DNA of 64,000 nucleotides, from the NCBI GenBank assembly GCA_033977485.1, contig CM066991.1, forward strand, positions 57,469,350 through 57,533,349. Direction: 5' to 3'. The notes under the pieces are model-generated. The model was not told the origin of the DNA and searched no databases. It saw nothing but the letters and a program-made list of their open reading frames with translations. Below are positions 23,101 to 34,440 of the stretch, one piece after another. Numbering within the stretch: the stretch's first letter is position 1; the number at the start of each line of letters is the position of its first letter. The stretch is from Hydrangea macrophylla. Its lineage: Eukaryota > Streptophyta > Magnoliopsida > Cornales > Hydrangeaceae. Made by a program: the position numbers and the translations under genes.

Positions 23101-24492
23101 GTACTTAACCTGTCAAAACATTAATTTACAAGTAGAAGTTAGACATATTAACACAAGATATGGCACATGCCCGAGCAGTTTCGAGAGTTTTGGCTTGTGC
23201 TTTTATCCTATGTTTAGTCATATAATTACATTTTAACACATTTGCCTGAAAAAAAGCACGTAAAAGAGGTCTGAAAAACAGCGTGCACGGAGGGCTGCTC
23301 ACTCATTGGATGGCCTGGGCACCTGGTGCTGCTGTCTGGGCTGGGCAACTACTTCATCTCTTCGTCGTAAGGACACTGGCTAGGCTACTTATTTTGTAGG
23401 TCCCGTCCACTGTCAATATGTACACACACATATACATATTGTGTTTGGATATTGTATTTAAAATGTCCACGTAATTGCATATGGTTAGTGTCGTAATTCA
23501 ACTATTGGGTAGTTGTATTGAACATTGCTGATCTATGAAAAATATTTCGTCAAGGATAAGGCACCAATATTCCATGCAACGGACATTAAAAAATTAGCCA
23601 TAGCATTTTCTCATTATTTTCCTTTCTCTTTCTCTTATTGGATCTAAATTAGCAGAGGCTGGCGCTGGACAGTGGGCTGGGCAGCGCAGGGGGTGATGTG
23701 CACAGGGCTAATGCTAGGTGGCGGCGCAATTGTAAGTTTAATTGATAATTTTTTTCACCCTCTACTTTTTATTTTTCAGTGGTTTAGTTTATTGTTTCAT
23801 ACCTGGGCTTGAGTACACGGATTAATATGCATAACCCACTAAGTTGAGGTTGTTGACCTCTTCTATCTATGTAAAAAAAAATCTAAGGTAAGCTATGTAT
23901 CAAAATTTGATGTTGTTGTCTTGTTCTATCCATGTCAAAAAAATCTAACATAAGCTATGTATCTAAATTTGACGTTGTTGATCTCTTCTGGACCAAATTC
24001 CATCTTCAGAAGGGCTGTTTTTTGTCCATGCTGACCCTGATGATCTGGGAAAGGGTAGTACATTTGCTTCATAGTTGCATTCATCTCAAGGATAACCCAT
24101 TTCAACTCACTCTAATGACTGTTTACGAATATCATACAGCGAGTGTAAGAGCATCATTTTTCGTACAATGAACATTTTTACCAAACTTTTAGTAAATGAA
24201 TACTATGCTTGAATGCTTCCCAAATGTTTTCCCAAAAATTGTAACCGCAAATGATGTCTCTTCTGGGTTATAGAATTTTATTTGGAGTTTCTGTAGGCAC
24301 TGATATGGTCCCACAGTCCCACTAGCACATCAAATGGGATGTGGATTGGGTAAAGATTTGGGAAACATTGTATGCATAAACCTTTTTTTATATGTTGGAT
24401 GAATGACAGCTCCTGATATTGCAAAATTGTTCTTTTCTTTTTTTGTTTCCATTACCGTGGCAACATTTTAATCGACACCTCTATTTGGGCAG
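23101..24492 (+). other. Intron-like sequence, no gene seen
   Basis: About 1.4 kb, with a GC-richer patch at 23280-23400 and 23655-23730 (GGCTGGGC repeats). The 79-codon ORF at 23932 has no recognisable domain. Nearby (about 23840-23995) the text AAAAAAATCTAA.ATAAGCTATGTATC is repeated at about 65-bp spacing. Confidence 0.35.
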
Positions 24493-24546
24493 GGGACCAT
24501 GAACTCAGCAAAAGCATAGGAAATACTAGTGGAAAAATTGCCTATG
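24493..24546 (+). pseudogene. Exon-like segment of unknown captured gene
   Basis: A 54-bp segment bounded by TTTGGGCAG| and |GTAAGCATTT is open in one frame: GDHELSKSIGNTSGKIAY. Acceptor and donor are good. I do not recognise the peptide. It lies between the KMS1-like and J-domain exons on the same strand. Confidence 0.35.
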
Positions 24547-25243
24547 GTAAGCATTTGAGTTTCTTGTTGAATTTGAAGTAAATTGCAAGACAACTCTTTG
24601 TACTCTTATAACTTACTGTTAGATCTTTTAAACTACATGATTTGTAAACGAGGAAGTTGATGTCGTGTGATATTTTCATGTATTAAGAAAACCTACATTT
24701 CAAAAACATGCATAGTTTCTTAAGATTACATGTCAATGTAGAAAACCAAATGATTTGGGATGTTGATTTGGGATTTGTATTTGGGTAGCATAGCATTACT
24801 CATGTTGATATGACAATGGTGATTATCAAGTTAAAATTGGATTTTTACTGCCTATAATGCATGGTTAAGAGTTTGGTAGTGGCTTTAGACATGGGCAATA
24901 CCTAGTAGTTGTATTTGACACAGAACAAACATATAAGGTGTACTCTTCAACTAAAAAAAAATATAAGGTGTACTCATTCTTTCACCTATTTCTTTGATGT
25001 ATGGCTTTTACAATTAATTTGAATCATTTGAAAACATTGTCTAATGTTGTGAAGAGTGCCTAGTTTTGCGAATGTAATGAAATTTTCATTTATAGCATTG
25101 CTTTCACCCTCTTTAACTTTTTGCCATGCAAATTCTACTTACTTCCATTTATTTAGTAATTCTTTGCTTAAATCAAAATAGCTTCATATTTTCTCTATTC
25201 TTCTGCATTACAAATTGCTTTAACTACGAGGTTTGCTTTGCAG

Positions 25244-25317
25244 ATTCGATATGCTTTTGAGCTGTTGACAGATCCTTGAGGAAGAGGAATTATGACATAT
25301 TTGGCATTGATGAGCAA
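25244..25317 (+). pseudogene. Captured exon of a J-domain (DnaJ-like) protein, frameshifted
   Basis: Acceptor TTTGCAG| and donor GAGCAA|GTTGTG bound a 74-bp segment. It starts IRYAFELLTDP and, in a different frame, ends KRNYDIFGIDEQ. This is helix III-IV and the end of a J domain as in plant J proteins whose sequence continues YDxFGIDEQ. Two extra bases at about 25276 (CCTTGAGG) break the frame and create TGA. Therefore a dead exon copy. The HPD-bearing earlier exon was not found. Confidence 0.6.
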
Positions 25318-25649
25318 GTTGTGGTCTGCTTTTGTATTTTGATTGTGCATTTTTATGGTTTTAAGTAATTATGATAGTAAACTAAAGTTTGTTCATGGAA
25401 ATTGAGTGATCCAATGTTGTAATAATTCCGGCGTGCACTGTTTGTTGAACTAGGTTGTCCGATGAATTAAATTTTGTTTGCAAATATCCATTGTTAATTT
25501 TGAGCATGATTCATGTTTGGCACAATATCCATTTTCAAGCTAGATGTTTTGGATTGCAATTGTACAAGTACCAAAAGAAATATGATTGTTTTTAAAAGTT
25601 TTTTCAAAATTTGACATCTTCGTAAAGTTTTAATTAATATCACCAACAC
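25318..25649 (+). other. AT-rich sequence, no gene seen
   Basis: Continues from the J-domain exon like the start of the next intron. No exon was recognised before the repeat block at 25650. Confidence 0.35.
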
Positions 25650-25827
25650 TGTCACCACTAAGAGCAGTGACATAATTAAAACTATTGTCACAATAATGTC
25701 ACCACTAACAGCAGTGACAAACTTAAAATTATTGTCACCACTAAGAGCAATGACATAATTTAGATTATTGTCACAACAATGTCACCACTAACAGCAGTGA
25801 GCCCAAAGGGCTCACTGCTGTTAGTGG
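25650..25827. repeat. Four-copy GTCACCACTAA motif and terminal hairpin
   Basis: Units of about 45-50 bp (GTCACCACTAA(C/G)AGCA(G/A)TGA plus an ATTATTGTCAC spacer) at about 25650, 25697, 25735 and 25781. The last is half of a perfect inverted repeat: arms 25785-25804 and 25808-25827 (20 bp each), loop AAA. CACTA is the first pentamer of the stem on both strands. It marks the right edge of the foreign DNA, as RT coding resumes right beside it. Confidence 0.75.
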
Positions 25828-27013
25828 GTTAACCAATGCAGTCGGAGCATTGGTCAGCCCAAAGGGCATAACAAGAATTCAAAGTGGCCATAACAAGTCC
25901 AAAAAGTTGTTTTAAAGATATCGAAATCTCTTACTCGAAGTTTATGATAACCCGATCGGAGATTAATCTTTGAAAAAATGTTAACCCTCGAAGTTGGTCA
26001 AATATATCATCAATCCTAAGAAGAATATACTTGTTCTTCACGGTAACACGATTGAGTTTACGGTAGTCAATACATAGATGAAGTGTTCCATCCTTCTTCT
26101 TCAGAAAAAGGCCCAGAGCCCCCCACGGCGATACACTAGGACGAAGGAAACCCTTGCATTGGAGGTCTTCTAACTAGAGCTTCAACTCCTTCAATTCGGC
26201 CGGTGCCATACGATAGGTAGGAATAAAAATAAGCGAAGTGCCCGGTACGAAATCAATCAAAAACTTAATAGAGCAAATCGGGGATAAACCCGATAGGTCT
26301 TCTGGAAACACATCCGAATACTCGCAAACCACATGAGGTAACTCTCCAAAGGTAACCTCACTCTTGGTGGCTGCCAAACTAGCCAGAAATCCCAAAGAAA
26401 ACTCCTTTCCACCATGACAAGACGAAGAGGGCAAAGAAAAATTTAAGCAATCACCCTTGAATCGAAGGCACTCTCCTTTAGGAGTAAAATGAGTGACCTG
26501 TCTCTTGAAACAATCGATTGAAGCACGGTATACCGACAACCAGCCCATCCCAAGGATGGCGTTGAATCCCAGATTAGGTATAAAAACTAAATCAATGCTT
26601 AAACTTTGATCGGCTATACTGAGCACACAGCCACGACACACTTGGTCCAAGCATATAGTACCCTTGACAGGAGTATCTACACTTAAAGGATAATTCAAAC
26701 TTTCGACCGTTAGACCCAAATTCATAGAAAAAGAGGATGATATGAATGAATGAGATGCACCCGTATCAAATAAGATGGATGCCCAAGAACTAAACAATGG
26801 AATGGTACCTCGAATCACCGAAGATCCCACTGCTTCTGGCAGAATCGGATCAAGAATAGGAAGTGCATAATTACCGCCTTGAGCCTGAGATTGGTGACCC
26901 CCACAGTTACCCTGATTATGCTTTACCCCCTGACCAAAGTTCTGCTGCACACTCTGAAAAGATGGGGCCGGAGATTGTGGTGGTGGAGATGATTGGAACG
27001 CTATTGATCCCAT
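25828..27013 (-). pseudogene. Protease and N-terminal reverse transcriptase of the minus chromovirus
   Basis: A 279-codon open stretch (27013-26174) holds the protease: ASILFDTGASHSFISSSFSM with the catalytic D-T-G, and LGFNAILGMGWLSVYRASID. It ends in YRMAPAELKELKL, the start of RT, where a TAG follows. Decayed RT continues to the junction: [42 protein letters not shown], and a [16 protein letters not shown] block with frameshifts. The RT active site (YxDD), RNase H and integrase core are absent. Confidence 0.85.
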
Positions 27014-28145
27014 ATAATTTGTTGGTTTAGGAGGATGGGGACAATTCCGGATGAAGTGGATTGGATCCTGATAACAGTGGCATGTCCTTAAGAATTTCCT
27101 CTATGGAACTTACTCGGATATTGAGAACCTCCAAAGGAAGTCTTCTGTCTATATTGAAAGGACCTTTGTTGAGGTTGGGGTGCCGGAGTAAAAGAATGAT
27201 CCTATTTCTATTTCTTTCAAGGCTGATTGGAGAAACCGGGCTTATTACTCTTTGCCAGAGGAATCATTTCACGACTCTTCTTCAGTTGCATGTCTTTGCT
27301 CTCAACAGATAAGGGTCGGGTCAAAGCTTCTGCAAAGCTTTAATATCGAAGGCCGCTAAACCCCTCTAAATGTAAGGCTTCAGACCGCCATCAAACTGTG
27401 CTGCCTTGAACTTATTATCGTTGAGTTGAGCTAAGGCAAAATGCGCTAAGGCGGAGAAACGAGTCTCATATTTCGATACCATCATCTCCCCTTGAGTGAG
27501 TTGGAAGAATTCAGTCCTTTTCGCATCACAGAAAGATAAAGGGAAATGCTTATCTAGAAAAAGACATTCAAAACTGACCCAAGTCATTCCAGCCAAAGGG
27601 TTGGCCGAAACATCGGTGTCCCACCAATGAATAGCTTCTTTGATGAACATGAAGGAAGCGACATTAATGCGTGAGGCATCCTCCCGCAGATTGATATAGA
27701 TGAAGATACGGTTTATCCTTTGGAGCTAATCTTCGACTACCATTAGATCGGGTCCTGACGTAAAAGTAGGTGGATTATGGCATTCAAAATTCCTCATCAC
27801 CAGTCGGTGACAGGACTCATGAGTATTGGGGCCCGTAGGTGGATTCGCACCACTCCTCGGAGAACGGGGTAGAGGAAGCGGAGGAATCTCATCGCGAACA
27901 GCTCTCGCAATGTCCCTCATGGCATCTGCCATAGCTTGGAGTAATTGGGGTCTCACGAGAGCTTCAATATGCCCCAAAGAATCGGCGGAATTTTCTACCA
28001 CAACTCATCGGCCTCCATGGCCCCTACGGACTCTACCTCGACCTCTTCCTCTTGCAATAATAGATGCAGCCGATGCTGGGGCACTAGTCTCAACTCGACC
28101 ACTTATCCCTCGGCCACGAGCACGAGCTCTAGTACGCAGCGGCAT
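27014..28145 (-). pseudogene. Gag of the minus chromovirus, decayed
   Basis: Starts at an ATG (28145) with an arginine/glycine-rich N-terminus, TGA after about 45 codons. Then VRPQLLQAMADAMRDIARAV (27726-28001 frame), and a clear gag capsid piece at 27650-27366: EAIHWWDTDV, FLDKHFPLSFCDAKRTEFFQ, LTQGEMMVSKYETRFSALAH. A GHFIRNCPHPPKP-like remnant of a zinc knuckle lies near 27040. At least three stops or frameshifts separate the pieces. Confidence 0.8.
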
Positions 28146-28298
28146 AACTAATGCCACAAGAAAAAAAAATGAAAAGAGGGAGGATTTAATAAAACGCTAA
28201 ATGACCAGAAAGACAGTTAAATGCAAATAAGATGTCTCCTAGCATATATACAATGTTCAATGAATACCCTTCATCCCAAAGTATTCAAACCCAGTTAA

Positions 28299-28310
28299 GC
28301 TCTAATACCA
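28299..28310 (-). other. Primer-binding site of the minus chromovirus
   Basis: On the minus strand TGGTATTAGAGC, one base different from the tRNA-Met type TGGTATCAGAGC, three bases after the 5' LTR end at 28314. Confidence 0.85.
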
Positions 28311-28414
28311 TTTTGTAACACGCCCTAACTCCCCAAAAGGGGGAGTCAGGGTGGTTAAGTAACTTAATAGTTCAATTAAAATGTTTAAAAAAAGGAAACC
28401 TTGAAAATATGGAG

Positions 28415-28690
28415 ATCCAGTCGACTGATCGGGACATCATTCGACTGATTTTGCAAGATACTGAGAGCATTAATTTGAACAGCCCAATCCAGTCAACTGA
28501 CAAAAGGGTCCGATCGACTGGTTTTCAAGTAGAGAGTTTATAAAACATTTGACCCAGTCGACTGGAATAAATTTGGTTGACTGGGGCATGAAATTTTCAG
28601 TCGACTGGGGCCACCCGGTCGACTGTTTTCATAAATGCAGAGAGTCCAAACATCTGGGGTATAGAATCCAGTCGACTGGCCTCCCAATCG
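28415..28690. repeat. GTCGACTGG palindrome cluster, PBS-proximal
   Basis: About ten exact or near copies of (C/G)(A/G)GTCGACTGG in 275 bp, beginning about 100 bp from the LTR end that faces the PBS. Contains about 60 bp that the 3' LTR lacks, flanked by CGACTGA-like repeats, so copy number has changed within the cluster. Confidence 0.75.
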
Positions 28691-30297
28691 ATCGACTGGA
28701 TTATAGCAGCAGAAGGCTGTGTAGCACAAAATCCCTATGTTCACCACAATTCTCATCCCAAATGGATGAATTAAATTCAAATAAAAGGGAAGTGGAAGTT
28801 AGGGGACACCTTTCCAAATCAAGCACACTATAAATGGCATGCTAAAGTCTAAAATAAAATAGTAAAACATGTAAGCTTGAATGAGCATAGTGGCTTAGGC
28901 CACAATTACATGCCAATACGAATATAATAAGTCCTAACAGGTTTTGGGGAAATCAAATATACATATTTTGAGGAAAGCAGACTAACAAGTGTCCAATAAC
29001 AAAACTACCACATGAATACATGACTTGCAATATCAACATATGTAACTATTATAATTTGAACCTAGGCATGAAGGTTTCAAATTGCGCTAAATTACACTAA
29101 ATGAGCTGTGTATTACATTAGAAGAAAACTCCCCATACACGAGGTCTTTACTAAGACTATAGACACCATTCAATCAAGGGCATTACCCTTGTCCATTTCA
29201 CCTGAAAATCATTTAACATAGTTCATGAGCACGACAGCCCATAGTCATATAATTCAATGTTATCATGGATTACATGAGTGAATGCATGAATGTAATGATT
29301 TATTGTCGAAGCAAAAAAGATATTGCCCATAGGCCTTTCGTGTATTTTTCAAACACTCACTCTCAACACAACACCTAGTCTATGGGCCATCACACTATGG
29401 GGACCTTTAACCACCTCATACGGGTCTTTAGCTTATGATTCCTATGGTTTGCAAGACCAGGAGATCGTGTTCTTAATGGATCCAAACCTCATATTTCAAA
29501 CCCACTATCGGGATTATCTAAACTTCAAATCAAAATCCTCTCGCGGAGGTTTTTCATGATCTTTAAAATCCAGAATTTCCTCGCATGGAGATCTTCCCCT
29601 TTTAAAATCGAAAGCCCCACACATGGAGGTCTTTCACTCAAAATCCTTTTTGTGCATTTTCATGTTTATACATGTGTTATGCTCACAACCATAGTCATAC
29701 AAATCTCATGCTATTAAATGTCAATAGGCAATAATATGCGAACGAAACAAGCATATAAACAATATTTCATAACTTCCAATAGAACCAAAGGTATGAAGTA
29801 TAGTCTAAGCACATTTATCAAAAACTTAAATAAAGCTCATAGACATGGTTTCAACTTCCATTCAAGCATATACATACACTTAATCATGAAGGAAGAAAGC
29901 ACATAAACACTAAGAACACATAGCACTTAAGTAAATATTCAAGAAATGGATTTATAACACACCAAACGTACTCCAAACTTCGTAGTATTTTGGATTTAAC
30001 TTAGTTTTCATATAATACACTATATTAGAGAGTTATATGAACTACCTTGGATTCTTAGAATTTTTTCTAATCGAGAAAAGTAGTCAGATGGGAGAAACTT
30101 TAGTGTCCACGCGTGCTTCTAGTCGTAAGGAGTAACTTTAATGCACAGAGATTTGTCCGGATATAGTCGAATCTAGATGATACCAAGGATTTTATCCCTA
30201 AGCTTCTAGGGTTTCAAGGTTTTGAGGTCTGAGAGAGAGGAAAGAGATATAGAGAGAGAAAGAGATGACAACTTATGAAAATAAAACCTAACATGTT

Positions 30298-30307
30298 CTA
30301 TTTATAG
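30298..30307 (-). promoter_or_regulatory. TATA box of the minus chromovirus 5' LTR
   Basis: Minus-strand CTATAAATAG, same position relative to the LTR as at 8430-8439. Confidence 0.5.
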
Positions 30308-30619
30308 TAAGTGATTAGGTACAAATCTTAAAGAACATGGTACCACATGCATAAGCTGCTATATCTTACTAATCTTAGCAATTATGACAAAATTTAAAAC
30401 ACAGATAGTGAATCATTTGAGCACATGCTCTTTTCAGTCCAAAAATCTTATTTTCGAATTTCAAGTTAAGTCTAACATCACAGGTACAAATGACCAAAAT
30501 ACCCCTGTGACTAATTTTCGGACAAGTTTTAAACTAGTCTCCATTTTTATGCCAAGTATTTAAATGCTCAATGAAGGTAAACTAACACTTAAGCACAAAT
30601 ATAAATGCAGGTTATTATA

Positions 30620-30624
30620 GAAGT
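30620..30624. repeat. Target-site duplication GAAGT (right)
   Basis: GAAGT follows the LTR end directly and matches 6628-6632. Gag coding of the older element resumes after it. Confidence 0.85.
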
Positions 30625-30893
30625 TACATAGGCAACTGCCAGAAGCATAGGAGGATGGGGAATGACAAGAAAGAATCAAAATCGACGACAATTCTAACAT
30701 AACACATGGACACTATTTCCAAGAATGCAGAGCATCAAGGAAATCTAATAGATGTGTAATATGATTCTTCAACTGCGGTAAGATTGGTCATGCCCGTAAG
30801 TTTTGTCCAGACCTAGAGACGCAACACAATGCTCCACTGCAACAAGTGCCACGAAGACAGACTCGTCGAACAAATAATTGGTCTCGACTTAGA
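30625..30893 (+). pseudogene. Decayed gypsy gag, right fragment with zinc knuckle
   Basis: Continuation of 6144-6632. One frame at about 30764-30893 reads FNCGKIGHARKFCPD, a CCHC knuckle whose first cysteine is now phenylalanine, followed by a glutamine/arginine-rich tail and a TAA. Upstream frames have many stops. Together the two halves give an ordinary gag layout, confirming the nested insertion. Confidence 0.7.
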
Positions 30894-31404
30894 TAAGAAT
30901 GATAGACAGATGGTACAATACTCAGCACCTGCATTATGTATTATATATGATCCTGAAATTTCAGGAAGTTTGGCATTCGTTTAATTTGATAATAATAGGA
31001 TTAGACTAATCAACTCACCCTATAATTTTGAGCTTACACCATAAATTGCAGATACCTGAGCAATTCACTTGACACTAATCGATAATCACGTATGATAGTA
31101 GTTATCCAAATATAGATATCACATCAATTGCATCCCTATATGACATCATTTACCTCATCATACGAAAGACTACGCCAACCATTGGTATGTTGGATAGAGA
31201 CTAGAGATAAGGAATCTCAATTTTCTTAGGACGCGACCTTTACAGGAGAGGATGAATTAGAAGATTACGAGTATACGAGAAGAGATACGAGTAACACAGA
31301 GACAATATCAGAATTGCAAAAGGTATCATAGAAGGTTGCTTTTCGAAAACGATTGCCTGTTGCTTTCATCCATTCAAGATGTTACAAAGTAGATTGTGGA
31401 CTGT
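30894..31404. other. Unrecognised decayed sequence after gag
   Basis: Presumably the protease/pol region of the oldest gypsy element, but no motif survives that I can identify. No ORF over 60 codons. Confidence 0.3.
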
Positions 31405-34400
31405 GAAAATTGCGAAAAGGGGGTACTGGCGTTCCTTGACAGTGTCCCGGGACGGATCCAAGGAGCACACTTCAAGAAACTAGAACTTCCTCACACAATC
31501 CTAGAGATAAAGAGTCGCCACCTAATTTTTATTGAGAATTAGGAAGCCCAAGTTTGACTCGCCCAAAATTGAATAAGGGTACTTGCCCTTCATCACCAGA
31601 AACAAGGTTCGGGGGTCTTGGTACGAGAGGGGAATGAGCCCAAGCAGGACTAAAGCACCTCTCCTCGCCCTACTAAACGGTAGGCCTTGATTCAAATATC
31701 CATGTTATTAATTTATAATTGGTGTTGTTTTCTCAAACATACTAGATAATATATACATGGCCAAAAGGAACATCTAATGAAAATCATTCAAGAGATAAAA
31801 TCAAATAGCAATTGAATGCACATGCAATACAAGAGAGGTATACTCACAGTGGCTAGTCCCACCCGAGACCGATGCAAATAAAAGAAACGTGTCATGGTAT
31901 GTAAGAGGGAACAAGAAAACGTACATTAGGTTGACTCAAGCGGAGTCGCAAAAAGCAAAAGAAAGGAAGCGTGTAATGCAATCATGCAACAATCCTAGAT
32001 AAGATGTCTCTAACATATAAGCACATAAACGGAGACTATCCTAAAGGAATTGTGTCATTGAAAACAAAGTTGTAAAACTAGAAAAATTCAAAGAGAAATG
32101 ATAGAGATAGTACACGATACATGGGCACTAAGCCACATGTAGGCGAGGCAAGCCCATAAATCAAAGTCCGGATCCACGACATTCAATTCTCTGCACTAAG
32201 ATACCAAGGAATACCCAAGTATTGCAAAAATACAAGCAAACAAATGATATGCATAATAAACAAGGAAAATATGTCATCAATCAAATTTTTAGATTCAGCA
32301 ACCTCTAATGAATCCTATCAAAAGTGGTCTTAAACATGAGCTAGGTTAAAACCGTTTTACAGAAAGTTAGATATATGTCTTAGGGAACTTCTCAACAAAG
32401 TAGGACCTCGTCAGCATTTTTGAAGTTCAAGAAATAAGAGTCTTCGGAACAATGGACCAGGACTGTTCACTGTCCTTCTAAAATCATAATTAATTCTACA
32501 AAAATCATATGAAGCTCTATTTGGTGTCAAAAGAAAGCTATTTCATTGTGTTTTATGTTAAAAATAATCCCTTGGACATAGCATGAACTTAAGGTCTCTA
32601 AAAAATTGTTTTAACCAGACTCTGTTATTATGGAAATTTGGTATCAATTGACAAAGGAATGTAAGACATAATAGAAGTTCATGAATTATGTTAATCAAGT
32701 TAATCTAGGCTTTTGATCTCTCATCCATTTATCCTAGATGATTTCTAAATCAAGTTTTATTCATCAATTGTTGTTGAGTGATCAAGGTATGACCATTTTG
32801 TATACATAATCATGATTGTAGTTAAACTTAGAAATTCCAGAATAGTTGTATCAATTTCAAACGCTTAGGAAATGATCTTAACTCGATCGTATGCTCACGA
32901 TTTTACATCGGCATATAGATACATGAGTTAGGAATCATTCCCAAAAGACGAATCATTGATAACTATCATAGATTTTATGAAATTCAAGTACAAAGACACC
33001 ATGTTCAAATCAACTAATTTCTCAATAATTTCTAAAAATAGCATATGGATCTTAATGATTCTCAAAACGAATCAAATGAAAACTAATTCATCAAAGTTTA
33101 CCCAGAAAAATTGAAATCCATCAAACTATGGGTTTTTATGGACCAAATCTTATAGAAAAAACCAATCAATTTTACTGAATTTTATCTAACTCATTTTAAA
33201 GTGTGAGAAAAACATCATAGATAATGGTTTAAATTTATTAAAGAGATTAAACGCATGGATCAACTTGATTATCATAATTCCCAGTCAATATAGCACTCAA
33301 GTTCTATGAAGAACTTTAGATCATGGATCAAACGGACTTATAAATATCATCTTGGAGATGAAATTTAATAGGAAATCTAGATTATAGGAATGATCAACAG
33401 AAAAGTATGAACATAGGAATCATCCTTCTCATAGATCATACTTCCAAACCATCATGGAATTCAAAATAGATACATATATATATATAGTCATGTATGCATA
33501 TATCTAAACTAAATGGAAGAATGAAATCAAAATTTGAAAATTAAAGTGAAAATCAATCTCTAATTAAGAATTATCAACAAAATCAAAGAGAATTTGGATA
33601 TAGCTATGTGAGTGTGTGAAGAATAAGAGAGGAAGAAGATGAGTGTTCTAACAAAAATAAAAATAAACTAGATCCAAAACTTGTAGATCTATATATAAAA
33701 GTAGGAATTAGAGATGAATTGTGATGTCTACCTCTTGGAGGATTCTCAATTATGCAATCAAAATTGATTTGAAGAGTCTTCTTCTTCAAGTGTTCTTCAA
33801 GCACTCATCCATGGAAGTTGAGTGAGGCAATTGAAGTCAAATTGTGATCTAATTAGCCTAAGATTAGTTTATAAAACTTTAATTCATAATTCTCTCTCTA
33901 GAAATCTCTCAAATTGAAAGTATATGTTAGTATATCTTCAAGTATATTCAAGGTGTACTTAAGGCTTCTTCAAGATGATTCAACGTAATCTTATATGAGA
34001 TGCATAGGATCTATATATAGAGTTTTAAAATTTTAACTCTAAAGTTTTAGGGTTAAAACAGGGATTTTAGAGTTCAAAAAAGGGTTGAAATGGCCATTTT
34101 AGTGCCTAAACGCAGTTTCCAGCAATTTCCTCGTAGTGGGAACCTCCTGGAAGGGTTTGGAACCAAAAAAATGTGATGGAGAACACCATATGTAGGTAGT
34201 GGTTAAGGTAGGACCCGCCAGCCCCTTACCCAAAACCGCCATTTGCTAAAAAGGTTCCCCTGGTTGCCCACAAGCCTTGTTTCAAGTTTCGTGCGCACTG
34301 CTTTTCTAGATTTTTGTAAAAATGCTTTTTGGTGTCCAAAATTGTCTATTTATGTAAAAGTAAAACTTGTAGGAATCGCGTATAAACTGAGATCCGACGT

Positions 34401-34440
34401 TTATTCGGGCCTCTAGTTGATCCTTCAAAGTTAGGTAGAA
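31405..34440 (-). repeat. Tat-type LTR remnant, minus orientation
   Basis: On the minus strand the left part reads AATTAGGTGGCGACTC (about 31505-31520), preceded by GTGCTTTAGTCCTGCTTGGG and a CCAAGACCCCCGAACC block, matching in layout the U5 end of the Tat LTR at about 5920-6065. A candidate end is TTTTCGCAATTTTCACA at 31405. A TATA-like CTATATATAG lies near 34012-34021 (minus), giving a long R/U5 as in the other Tat LTR. The 66-codon ORF at 33604 is not supported. The right boundary and any partner LTR were not found. Confidence 0.5.

Larger units (their letters stand above)
9535..25827. mobile_element. Composite insertion carrying host-gene pieces inside the minus chromovirus
   Basis: Sequence between the truncated integrase (left) and truncated reverse transcriptase (right). 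After removing the nested element 10270-18944 it is about 7.6 kb of gene-like DNA: a CT-rich 5'-UTR-like start, introns and at least three exon-like segments on +. The right end carries four copies of a GTCACCACTAAxAGCAxTGA motif and a perfect hairpin beginning CACTA. This suggests a CACTA-type or other gene-capturing transposon, but no matching left end was found, so insertion by break repair with loss of pol is equally possible. Confidence 0.45.
6633..30619 (-). mobile_element. Chromovirus (Ty3/gypsy) on the minus strand, 24 kb with nested inserts
   Basis: LTRs at 6633-8718 and 28314-30619, a tRNA-Met-type PBS at 28299-28310, gag and protease leftwards from 28145, the start of reverse transcriptase to about 25828, and integrase end plus chromodomain at 8735-9535, all minus. 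TSD GAAGT lies on both sides. Roughly 2 kb of pol (late RT, RNase H, most of integrase) is missing and replaced by 16.3 kb of foreign DNA. The C-terminal chromodomain places it among chromoviruses. LTRs differ by about 10 positions in the first 120 bp plus several indels, so it is clearly older than the element nested inside it. Confidence 0.85.
28314..30619 (-). repeat. 5' LTR of the minus chromovirus (2,306 bp)
   Basis: On + TGTAACACGCC...GGTTATTATA; the last two bases are TA where the other LTR has CA. It contains the GTCGACTGG cluster (28415-28690), TATA at 30298-30307, and a ~138-bp segment (about 30051-30188) absent from the other LTR, bordered by TACCTTGG and TACCAAGG. Followed by TSD GAAGT at 30620-30624. 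Confidence 0.85.

Noticed and set aside
25786..25826. The CACTA...TAGTG hairpin as a complete miniature transposon
   Set aside because: Only 41 bp, with no TSD (CAC on the left, GGT on the right) and no interior; more likely one terminus or a repair foldback.
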